From the NCBI GenBank assembly GCA_038135065.1, contig JAYPWI010000004.1:1-64000 (forward strand): a DNA stretch of 64,000 nucleotides. The letters are read 5' to 3'. The notes under the pieces were generated by a model, which was given only the letters and a program-made list of their open reading frames with translations, was not told the origin of the DNA and did not search any database. Numbering within the stretch: position 1 is the first letter of the stretch; each line of letters opens with the position of its first letter. Below, piece by piece: positions 57,783 to 64,000 of this stretch. Made by a program: the position numbers and the translations under genes. The stretch is from JAYPWI01 sp038135065 (GTDB lineage Bacteria; Actinomycetota; Acidimicrobiia; Acidimicrobiales; Poriferisodalaceae).

Positions 57783-59042
57783 GTGGCTCGTCGCACTGGT
57801 GCCGTTGTCGTGGCGGCGCTTGCCATGCTGGTGGCCGCCTGCTCGGGAGGAACGACCTCGGCCGGTCAGCCAGCGGCCACTGGGGTGTCAGCTCCCCGTG
57901 GGACCATCGAACTGTCGGTGATCGAATCCGCCAGGACGAGTACGACGACCACCATGACCACGGTGCCCACGACGACATCGGTACCACCAACGACTGCGCC
58001 GCCCACGACCCGCGGCCCCCGCAGTTGGACGCTGATGGCCGGAGGTGACGTCCTGATGGATCGCACCGAGGCGGCGGGCATCGATCCCTTCGCTGGCATC
58101 TCACCACTACTGGCCAGCGCCGACGTTGCGTTCGTCAATGTGGAGATGGCCATCACCTCCCAGGGAGTCCCGGCCAGCAAGACCTTCGTCTTCCGAGCAC
58201 CGTTGTCAGCCGCTGGGACCATCGCGCGGGCTGGAATCGATGTGGTGTCCGTGGCCAACAATCACGCGGTCGACTATGGCGAGGTCGGACTCCTCGACAC
58301 TCTCGATGCGCTCGCGTCCGCCGGTGTCGTCGCGGTCGGGGGAGGACCCGACGACGTCGAGGCCTATCGACATCGGATGTTCGAGATTCCCGCTGGCCCG
58401 ACCGTCGCATTCGTTGCCGCCAGTCAGATCATGCCGTCGGGATTCGCAGCGCGCTCGGATCGGGCCGGTATCGCAGATGGAACCAGTCAGCGCGAGCGGG
58501 TGCTGGCCAATGTCCGGGTGGCAGCCAGCGAAGCGGATGTGGTCATAGCGTCCGTGCACTGGGGTATCGAACGGGACACCTGCCCCAGTGCAACCCAACG
58601 AAGCTTTGCTCAGGCCCTGCTCGACGCCGGGGCAACAGCCGTGATCGGACATCACCCACATGTGTTGCAACCGATCGAGACGACTGACACCCAGCTGGTT
58701 GCGTACTCGCTCGGCAACTTCATCTGGCATCCCCGCTACGGCATCACTGGCGACACCGGGGTCCTGCGCCTCGAGTTCGAGGACGCTTCCCTCACCGGTT
58801 GGACTTTCCATCCCCATCTGCTCAACGACCGTGGGGGACCCGAACCGGTGAGCAGTGGCACACGGCATCAGCGCATTGTCGACATCATCTCGGGAGACTG
58901 CGCTCGCCACGACCCGCCGCCGGTGACCACCACACCATTGACAGTGCCCTCGACGACCGTTCCCCCGACGACCGTTCCTCCGACGACCACGACCACGCCG
59001 CCGACGACCGTTCCCCCCACGACCACGACCTCGTCTTCCTGA
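57783..59042 (+). CDS. CapA/PgsA-like metallophosphatase-fold lipoprotein
   Basis: 419 residues from GTG 57783; the open frame upstream is shadow of SURF1. A lipoprotein signal (LVAAC, Cys20) is followed by a Thr/Pro linker. The PGA_cap domain shows WTLMAGGDVLMDR, SVANNHAVDYGEVGLLDTL, SVHWGIERDT and GHHPHVLQPIE, with the metal-ligand Asp, Asn-His and His residues. Such proteins take part in poly-gamma-glutamate or other envelope polymer metabolism. The C-terminal 35 residues are again a TTVPPTT repeat, as in wall-spanning stalks. No PgsB/PgsC partners are seen. Confidence 0.87.
   Translation: MARRTGAVVVAALAMLVAACSGGTTSAGQPAATGVSAPRGTIELSVIESARTSTTTTMTTVPTTTSVPPTTAPPTTRGPRSWTLMAGGDVLMDRTEAAGIDPFAGISPLLASADVAFVNVEMAITSQGVPASKTFVFRAPLSAAGTIARAGIDVVSVANNHAVDYGEVGLLDTLDALASAGVVAVGGGPDDVEAYRHRMFEIPAGPTVAFVAASQIMPSGFAARSDRAGIADGTSQRERVLANVRVAASEADVVIASVHWGIERDTCPSATQRSFAQALLDAGATAVIGHHPHVLQPIETTDTQLVAYSLGNFIWHPRYGITGDTGVLRLEFEDASLTGWTFHPHLLNDRGGPEPVSSGTRHQRIVDIISGDCARHDPPPVTTTPLTVPSTTVPPTTVPPTTTTTPPTTVPPTTTTSSS
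58951..59014 (+). repeat. Tandem CGACGACCGTTCC repeat encoding TTVPP
   Basis: Three copies of the 13-mer start at 58951, 58966 and 59002, coding for the Thr/Val/Pro tail of the CapA-like protein. Confidence 0.8.
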
Positions 59043-59045
59043 CGG

Positions 59046-60971
59046 TCAGCGGTCCGATCGCAACTCCACCCGGGCCACGCTGTCGCCGGGTTCGAAGCCG
59101 AAGACCTGGCCGAGGAACGACAGTTCGTACTCGAGTGCCAGAGCGATGTGGGCGGCCTGACGGAACCCGTGTGACTCGCCCTCGAACAACACGTACGCGT
59201 GAGGAACACCAGCGCCGGCGAGGGCGGCGATCAATGCCTCGGACTGCGACGGTGGCACGACTGGGTCCTCGCTGCCCTGGAGCACGAGCATCGGGGTGGC
59301 CAGCCGCTCTGGGTGGTTGATGGGCGATCGCTCCTGGTACACGTTGCGGGCCTCGGGCCAGGGTCCGACCAGCGAATCCAAGTACCGCGACTCGAACTTG
59401 TGGGTGTCGGTGGCCAGGCTGGTCAGGTCCGCCACGCCGTAGCGACTGATCCCCGCTGCGAACGTGGGTCCTGCCATCAGGGCGCACAGGGTGGTGTAGC
59501 CACCGGCTGATCCTCCCTTGATGGCCAGACGAGCGAGGTCGGCCCGATCGGTGGAGGCGAGGTAAAGAGCGGCCGCCGTGCAGTCCTGGGTGTCAGTGAT
59601 CCCCCAGCTGCCACGGAGCCGGTCCCGATAGGGGGTGCCGAACCCGGTGGATCCCCCGTAGTTGACGTCGACAACGGCGATGCCCCGGCTGGTCCAGTAC
59701 TGGATGCCCAGATCGAGACTCGAACGTGCGGCCCCGGTCGGGCCACCATGGCCGACCACGAGCAGCGGGGGCAGCTCGCCTTCTGGGGGAGTGACCTGCC
59801 CATTCACCGGAGGGAAGTACAACCCGTGCGTCTCGAGACCGTCGGCGCCTGGGAAGTCGATCGCCTCGGGAACCGAGATGTCGGCATCGGTGAGGGGCGT
59901 TGGTTCCCGAGCGCTCAGCTCCTGGGTCCGACCGTCCCGATCGATGATCACTGCGGCCGCCGACCGGGTCCAGCTCGACGCGATGGTGGCGACCCGCCCG
60001 TCGGGAAGCGCCTCCAGGCGACCGAACTCCGTGAAGCCGCTGTCGATCTCGTGAAGTCGACCGTCGGAGATGATGCCGAGATGCCCGACGCCCCCTGCCA
60101 CCCATGAACACCAGATGCTCCCGTCGGGGCACCAGTCGTAGGTCTGGTTGGCGAAGAGCCAGGCCGGGAGGCCGAACTCTGCCGGGAGGTCGACGAGGGG
60201 GACGGTGTCGGATTCGGTGGGATCGAATTCATGGATGGTCCACCAGCCCGTTGCGTCAGAGATCAGATGAAGCCGACCATCGGGACTCCAGCGAGGCTGC
60301 TGGAGAGCAGGACCGTCCACGACGGTGCGAGGGGATGACCACCGACCGTCGACCCGTTCACACACCTGGATCAGGGTGTGGTCCCACGGCATGTTCGGGT
60401 GGTCCCAGGTGACGAAGGCGAGCCGATCGCCGTCGGGTGATACCGCCGGTGACGAGTAGAAGTCATGACCCGAAGCGACCGTGGTGACCGTCCCGTCGCC
60501 CTCCACCGAGACCAGCAGGTTGTCGATCGTGCCGTGCTCGTGACGTTCGGCGACCCAGATGACGGCGCCCCCGTGCGGGTCCTCGACCGGGTCGGCATAC
60601 CGATAGGACCGGGGTTCGGGGCCCTCGGAGGTGATCGCAACGGCGTGCTCGTCGCTGCCGGGATGCAGCCAGATCCGCTGGTCGTCGAGGTGGACGGCAA
60701 GCAGTCCGGCAGAGGTCGGAAGCCAGGCTCCGCCCCCGTACTCGTGGACCAGGGTTCGCACGTCGAGATCGTCGGGGCCGATGTCGACGGAGGCGCCGGT
60801 GCCAGGGTCGTGGCGGACGATCACGGAGCGCCCGCCCTGGGCTGGTCGTCCCTCGACCCAGTAGATGGAGCCATCGTGGACACGGGCCTCACTGCGGCGA
60901 ACGGCACCGGCAGCGAGGTCGGTTGCCTGTAGTGGGGAGGGCCACGCGCCGTGGGGAACGACTTGGTTCAT
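59046..60971 (-). CDS. S9-family prolyl oligopeptidase/acylaminoacyl peptidase
   Basis: 641 residues. The N-terminal two thirds form a beta-propeller (SRTPSGDRLAF-like units such as VSPDGDRLAFVTWDHPNMPWDHT and WSPDGRLHLISDATGWW). The C-terminal alpha/beta-hydrolase domain has the nucleophile in KGGSAGGYTTL (Ser488), an Asp in LQGSEDPVVPPSQ and the His in FEGESHGFRQ. No signal peptide, so cytosolic. It would cleave short peptides or acyl-amino acids. The gene is convergent with the CapA-like gene, three bases apart, and its promoter region faces a candidate small RNA. Confidence 0.92.
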   Translation of the reverse strand: MNQVVPHGAWPSPLQATDLAAGAVRRSEARVHDGSIYWVEGRPAQGGRSVIVRHDPGTGASVDIGPDDLDVRTLVHEYGGGAWLPTSAGLLAVHLDDQRIWLHPGSDEHAVAITSEGPEPRSYRYADPVEDPHGGAVIWVAERHEHGTIDNLLVSVEGDGTVTTVASGHDFYSSPAVSPDGDRLAFVTWDHPNMPWDHTLIQVCERVDGRWSSPRTVVDGPALQQPRWSPDGRLHLISDATGWWTIHEFDPTESDTVPLVDLPAEFGLPAWLFANQTYDWCPDGSIWCSWVAGGVGHLGIISDGRLHEIDSGFTEFGRLEALPDGRVATIASSWTRSAAAVIIDRDGRTQELSAREPTPLTDADISVPEAIDFPGADGLETHGLYFPPVNGQVTPPEGELPPLLVVGHGGPTGAARSSLDLGIQYWTSRGIAVVDVNYGGSTGFGTPYRDRLRGSWGITDTQDCTAAALYLASTDRADLARLAIKGGSAGGYTTLCALMAGPTFAAGISRYGVADLTSLATDTHKFESRYLDSLVGPWPEARNVYQERSPINHPERLATPMLVLQGSEDPVVPPSQSEALIAALAGAGVPHAYVLFEGESHGFRQAAHIALALEYELSFLGQVFGFEPGDSVARVELRSDR

Positions 60972-60992
60972 CGGGGACTGTCAGGGCTGGGG

Positions 60993-61021
60993 TTGACCAG
61001 GGCCAGAGGACTGGTTACCTT
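60993..61021 (+). promoter_or_regulatory. Promoter of candidate small RNA
   Basis: TTGACC (60993-60998), a spacer of exactly 17 bases, and TACCTT (61016-61021) make a good housekeeping-type promoter pointing right. The expected transcript start is near 61028. No gene on the plus strand follows. Confidence 0.6.
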
Positions 61022-61027
61022 GCGGAC

Positions 61028-61232
61028 AACTCCGGTACGGACTGCTCGAACAGCCCGACCGGTTCCGGAGGTGGGCCCATCATCGGAACCGGCTCGGCGT
61101 CGTGCAGGAGCCCAACCGGCGGCGGTGAGGAGCCCTCTCCGCTGACAGATGTGCGCCTCGGACTTCCCACCGGTCTGAGAGCGCCCGTGGACCGAGGGAG
61201 AACCCACCGACTCCCTCGGTCCACTCCTTTTT
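61028..61232 (+). ncRNA. Candidate structured small RNA of about 205 nt
   Basis: Between the S9 peptidase and xseB lie 325 bases without a convincing protein gene. On the plus strand a promoter leads into a series of hairpins and ends at an intrinsic terminator. Stems seen: 61059-61067 with 61084-61092 (9 bp, perfect); 61122-61129 with 61135-61142 (one mismatch); 61153-61162 with 61174-61184 (10 bp, one bulged A); terminator 61187-61200 with 61211-61224. The spans do not show SRP-RNA, tmRNA, RNase P or 6C signatures that I recognise. A 6S-like RNA of this length is possible but its long closing stem is not evident. The class is therefore unassigned. Confidence 0.55.
61187..61232 (+). terminator. 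Strong intrinsic terminator of the candidate small RNA
   Basis: A perfect 14-bp stem (61187-61200/61211-61224) with a 10-nt loop is followed by TCCTTTTT. The T-run is on the plus strand only, so it ends rightward transcripts; the genes on both sides run leftward. Confidence 0.8.
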
Positions 61233-61296
61233 GGTCGACGCTCGGCACGGCACGCCGGCTCTCGCAGGGTTGCGGGGCGGGTTCCCCGTGGAGGGA

Positions 61297-61533
61297 TCAC
61301 GGGGTCTCCTGCTCGCTGGCCGGTCCGAGATCGGCGACGATCCGCTCCACCTCAGCCCGAGCCGACGTCAGGCGCTCCCGACACATCGTGATCAACTCGG
61401 CTGCCCGCCGCACGTCCTCACTGAGGCGGTCGATGTCCACGTCGTCGCCCTCGAGGTCGGCCAGCAGCCTCTCCAGCTCGGCGAGGGCCTCTGCGTACCC
61501 GAGGGGTGCGTCGGGGTCACCCGTGTCGGTCAT
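61297..61533 (-). CDS. xseB: Exodeoxyribonuclease VII small subunit
   Basis: 78 residues. GYAEALAELERLLADLEGDDVDIDRLSEDVRRAAELITMCRERLTSARAEVERIV is the two-helix XseB pattern. Start overlaps the xseA stop (ATGA). With XseA it forms the nuclease that degrades single-stranded DNA from both ends. Confidence 0.94.
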   Translation of the reverse strand: MTDTGDPDAPLGYAEALAELERLLADLEGDDVDIDRLSEDVRRAAELITMCRERLTSARAEVERIVADLGPASEQETP

Positions 61534-62879
61534 GGTTCCTCCACTGTGTGGTCGTTCCTGCTGTGGATGTTGCTACTCGGTCGTTCCTGCGCCCCGGTGA
61601 CGTCGCTGTCGATGAGACCGCCAGCCGTCGTGGTGACGAGACGGGTACCTGTGGGTGCCGTACCCGTCACGATGGTGCCGTCGGCGGTACGGGTCACCGA
61701 GAACCCCCGAGCCAGGATGCGGTCGGGATGTAGGGCAGAGGTGAGAGCGGCGGCTGCAACGAGTCGCCGATCGTGGTCCCTGACGGTCTGCCGGGAGGCC
61801 GATTCCAATCGCCGACCGGCCTCGTTCAGTCGCTGCATCTCGATGGACAGCACGGTCTCGGCCCGACTCAGTCGGTCACGCCGCTGATCGAGCAGGCTCC
61901 CGTGCCACCGGAGTGCGCCGAGGGTGAGGCGGGCCAGGTCGACGGCTCGTTGGGCGACTCGCTGCTGTGCATGGGTCAGGCGATCCGACGCTTGTCGGCT
62001 TACGTTTTCTGCGATCTGTTCGAGGCGGCGATGGAAGGAACGGACCCGCTCGACCACGGCGTCGGCACATGCGGTCGGGGTCTTGAGGGACAGATGGCCG
62101 ACGTCGTCAACCACGCTGCGGTCGATTTCGTGGCCGACGCCGACCAGGACCGGCACGGGGCAGGTGGCCACGGCGCGAGCGACCGACTCGCGGTCGAAGG
62201 CCAGCAGATCAGTGCGGGCCCCGCCGCCGCGGACCACGGCGATGACGTCCAGGGGTAGCTGACCCAGGGTCGTGACGGCGGCCACCAGGCTGGCCTCGGC
62301 GTCGGCCCCCTGCACCCTGGCATCGGCCAGGGTGATACGGAACGGATACCCGCTGCGTTGGAGTTCGTCGACGAAGTCGTTGTAGGCGGCGGACCCATCG
62401 GAGGTGACGAGGCCCACCCGAAGAGGGACCAGCGCAAGTGGCCGAGCCTTGTTGGTGGTCATCAGCCCTTCGGCGGCGAGGCGCCGGAGCACCTCGTCCC
62501 GCTCGGCGGCCAGCTGGCCGAGGGTGAAGCTCGGGTCGATCCCCGTCATCTGCAGCTGCACCCGGCCCTGGGGGCCGTAGAACGAGATCCTGCCCCTGAC
62601 CCGGACTTCGACGCCGTCCTCGATCCGCAGGTCGCCCACCTTCCGCAGCAGGGCCTCGATCCCCCTGAGCTGCCCCTTGAATGCGACGATGGGGAGCTGG
62701 CCACCGAAGGTGCCTCCGGAGGTGTCGGGATCGACGAGCTGGAAGTACAGGTGACCTGACGGCGGGCGCCGAGTACCGCTTACCTGGCCCCGTACCCAGA
62801 CCTCGCCGGGGAAACGCTCCTCGAGTGCAGTCTCGATCTCGGCGCACAACTCGGTGACCGTCCAGGTGTGCGCCGCCAT
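61530..62879 (-). CDS. xseA: Exodeoxyribonuclease VII large subunit
   Basis: 449 residues. OB-fold N-terminal domain (VRGQVSGTRRPPSGHLYFQLVD), then the catalytic domain with VGLVTSDGSAAYNDFVDEL, VRGGGARTDLLAFDRESVARAVATCPVPVLVGVGHEIDRSVVDDVGHLSLKTPTACAD, and a coiled-coil C-terminal part. All family landmarks are present. It lies upstream of, and overlaps, xseB. Confidence 0.96.
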   Translation of the reverse strand: MAAHTWTVTELCAEIETALEERFPGEVWVRGQVSGTRRPPSGHLYFQLVDPDTSGGTFGGQLPIVAFKGQLRGIEALLRKVGDLRIEDGVEVRVRGRISFYGPQGRVQLQMTGIDPSFTLGQLAAERDEVLRRLAAEGLMTTNKARPLALVPLRVGLVTSDGSAAYNDFVDELQRSGYPFRITLADARVQGADAEASLVAAVTTLGQLPLDVIAVVRGGGARTDLLAFDRESVARAVATCPVPVLVGVGHEIDRSVVDDVGHLSLKTPTACADAVVERVRSFHRRLEQIAENVSRQASDRLTHAQQRVAQRAVDLARLTLGALRWHGSLLDQRRDRLSRAETVLSIEMQRLNEAGRRLESASRQTVRDHDRRLVAAAALTSALHPDRILARGFSVTRTADGTIVTGTAPTGTRLVTTTAGGLIDSDVTGAQERPSSNIHSRNDHTVEEP

Positions 62880-62888
62880 GGGTCTCGC

Positions 62889-64000
62889 TCAGTCCCCGAC
62901 CAGGGTGTGGTGGAAGTCGGCGTACAGTCCGCCCGATGCCACGAGCTGGTCGTGGGTGCCCTGCTCGACGACGCTGCCCCCGTCCAGCACGACGATGTTG
63001 TCGGCGTTGCGCACGGTGGACAGGCGATGGGCGATGACGAGGGAGGTACGCCCGGCTAGAGCCTCGTCGAGGGCCCGCTGGACCAAGACCTCGTTCTCGG
63101 CGTCGAGGTGGCTGGTTGCTTCGTCGAGGATGACGATGGCCGGGTTCTTGAGGAGCACTCGGGCGATGGCCAGGCGCTGCTTCTCGCCACCTGACAGGCG
63201 GTAACCGCGTTCGCCGACCACCGTGTCGTATCCCTGGGGCAGGGCGGCGATGACGTGGTGGATCTGAGCGGCCTGGCAGGCGTCGACGAGCTGCTGTTCG
63301 GTGGCATCGCCCATCGCGTAGCGGAGGTTCGCCGCCACGCTCTCGTGGAACAGGTGGGGGTCCTGGGTGACCACGCCGATCTGGTCGCGGAGGCTCTCCT
63401 GGGTGACCTCGCGGAGATCCTGGCCGTCGATGAGGATCGCTCCCCCTGTGACGTCGTACAGGCGGGGGAGCAGGGCGGCCAGGGTGCTCTTTCCGGCGCC
63501 GGATGGTCCGACCAGGGCGGTCATGGTGCCGGGTCGCAGGTCCAGGTCCACCCCGTGGAGGATCTGGGGACCCAGCTCGGGGCCGGTTCCCGCCCCGCCC
63601 AGGCTCAGCGAAGGAGCGGTGGCCGTGGGATAGGCGAAGTCGACCTGGTGGAACTGCACCCGGCCGTCGACTCGGTCCAGGTGGGTGGCATCGGGCTGGT
63701 CGGCGATGCCGTGGGGGGTATCCAACACCTCGAACACCCGCTCGAAGCTGACCAGGGCGCTCATCACGTCGACCCGTGCGCTGGTCAGCGCAGTAAGCGG
63801 CTGATAGATCAGCGGCACCAGGGTTGCGAAGGTGACCAGTTCACCGGTGGTGAGCTCGCCCGTGATAGCGAAGCGCCCACCGACCAGGTACACGACGGCA
63901 GTGCCGACCGCCGCGACGAGGCCCAGAGCGAGGATGAAGGTGCGGCCGTACATGGCGCTGCGAATGCCGAGATCGCGCACCGCGCTGGCCTGCCGGCCGA
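62889..64000 (-). CDS. ABC exporter (fused membrane/ATPase), 5' end outside window
   Basis: 371 residues are visible; the frame remains open to the right edge, so the true start is beyond it. The visible membrane part covers the last two or three helices of the transmembrane domain. The ATPase domain has GPSGAGKSTLAALLPRLYD, QDPHLFHESVAANLRYA, the signature LSGGEKQRLAIARVLLKNP, Walker B IVILDEATSHLDAENE and H-loop VIAHRLSTVRNAD. It is a homodimer- or heterodimer-type lipid/drug exporter of the MsbA/MDR class. It ends nine bases before xseA starts. Confidence 0.93.
   Translation of the reverse strand, partial: GRQASAVRDLGIRSAMYGRTFILALGLVAAVGTAVVYLVGGRFAITGELTTGELVTFATLVPLIYQPLTALTSARVDVMSALVSFERVFEVLDTPHGIADQPDATHLDRVDGRVQFHQVDFAYPTATAPSLSLGGAGTGPELGPQILHGVDLDLRPGTMTALVGPSGAGKSTLAALLPRLYDVTGGAILIDGQDLREVTQESLRDQIGVVTQDPHLFHESVAANLRYAMGDATEQQLVDACQAAQIHHVIAALPQGYDTVVGERGYRLSGGEKQRLAIARVLLKNPAIVILDEATSHLDAENEVLVQRALDEALAGRTSLVIAHRLSTVRNADNIVVLDGGSVVEQGTHDQLVASGGLYADFHHTLVGD

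Noticed and set aside
61015..61248. Minus-strand 77-codon frame in the S9 peptidase-xseB gap
   Set aside because: No ribosome-binding site or leaderless element, Pro-rich without family, and it lies on the strand opposite to the promoter and terminator.
60923..61600. Plus-strand frame of 225 codons through the candidate small RNA
   Set aside because: It runs through the intrinsic terminator and into antisense of xseB and xseA, with Ser/Arg-rich low-complexity sequence.
1..64000. CRISPR arrays, transposons, integrases, phage genes or toxin-antitoxin pairs
   Set aside because: No spaced direct repeats, transposase motifs, terminal inverted repeats or phage structural genes were seen; the only tandem repeats are coding.

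Overview
The window is GC-rich and almost wholly coding. It looks like a chromosomal segment of a free-living actinobacterium, most probably of class Acidimicrobiia. This placement rests on third-position G/C bias, many GTG starts, frequent ATGA/GTGA stop-start overlaps, many apparently leaderless genes (a TAnnnT hexamer 6-9 nt before the start codon), Tat and lipoprotein export signals, and secreted proteins built of GYW...DGGVFxFG repeats. The taxonomic call is inference; no rRNA gene is present. I see no tRNA or rRNA genes, CRISPR arrays, insertion sequences, integrases or phage genes.

Layout. 0-1.7 kb: C-terminal end of a secreted repeat protein, then a lipoprotein esterase. 2-5.5 kb: a MoxR/CobS-like AAA+ ATPase with a CobT-like protein that combines an HExxH zincin motif and a VWA domain, flanked by small ORFs. 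5.6-9.2 kb (minus): hotdog thioesterase, a sulfatase fused to a DJ-1/PfpI domain, and an SRPBCC protein. 9.4-13.6 kb: SbcD/YhaO-like nuclease and YhaN-like ATPase. 13.6-21.3 kb: FAD oxidoreductase, two class III CoA-transferases and a fused hydantoinase/oxoprolinase. 21.4-26.5 kb: orphan prepilin, MFS exporter, amidase with a small GatC-like partner, thioesterase and nitroreductase. 26.7-32.4 kb: a complete branched-chain-amino-acid type ABC transporter (binding protein, two permeases, two ATPases), whose first permease carries an extra extracytoplasmic domain. 32.4-39.8 kb: VOC-bicupin, dimethylargininase-like hydrolase, kynureninase, aldehyde dehydrogenase, thiolase-like protein with its DUF35 partner, and AzlC/AzlD. 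Together 13-40 kb reads as a region for uptake and breakdown of amide- and amino-acid-like compounds.

40-47.5 kb: hypothetical protein, beta-propeller lipoprotein, LLM flavin oxidoreductase, PAC2 protein, winged-helix regulator divergent from a beta-carbonic anhydrase, chorismate synthase, and a degenerate beta-lactamase-fold protein. 47.6-54.6 kb: two tandem DUF1800-DUF1501 gene pairs; both DUF1501 proteins have Tat signals and six-blade-like C-terminal repeats of the same type as the fragment at the left edge. 54.6-60.9 kb: TauE/SafE exporter, small membrane protein, MalY/PatB lyase, SURF1, CapA-like lipoprotein and S9 peptidase. 61.0-61.23 kb: a promoter, several hairpins and a strong intrinsic terminator with no coding sequence, the best candidate for an undescribed small RNA. 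61.3-64 kb (minus): xseB, xseA and a truncated ABC exporter.

The features most worth following up are the candidate small RNA, the sulfatase-DJ-1 fusion, the ATPase/zincin-VWA module, the duplicated DUF1800-DUF1501 locus, the chimeric LivH, and the recurring leaderless promoter motif.
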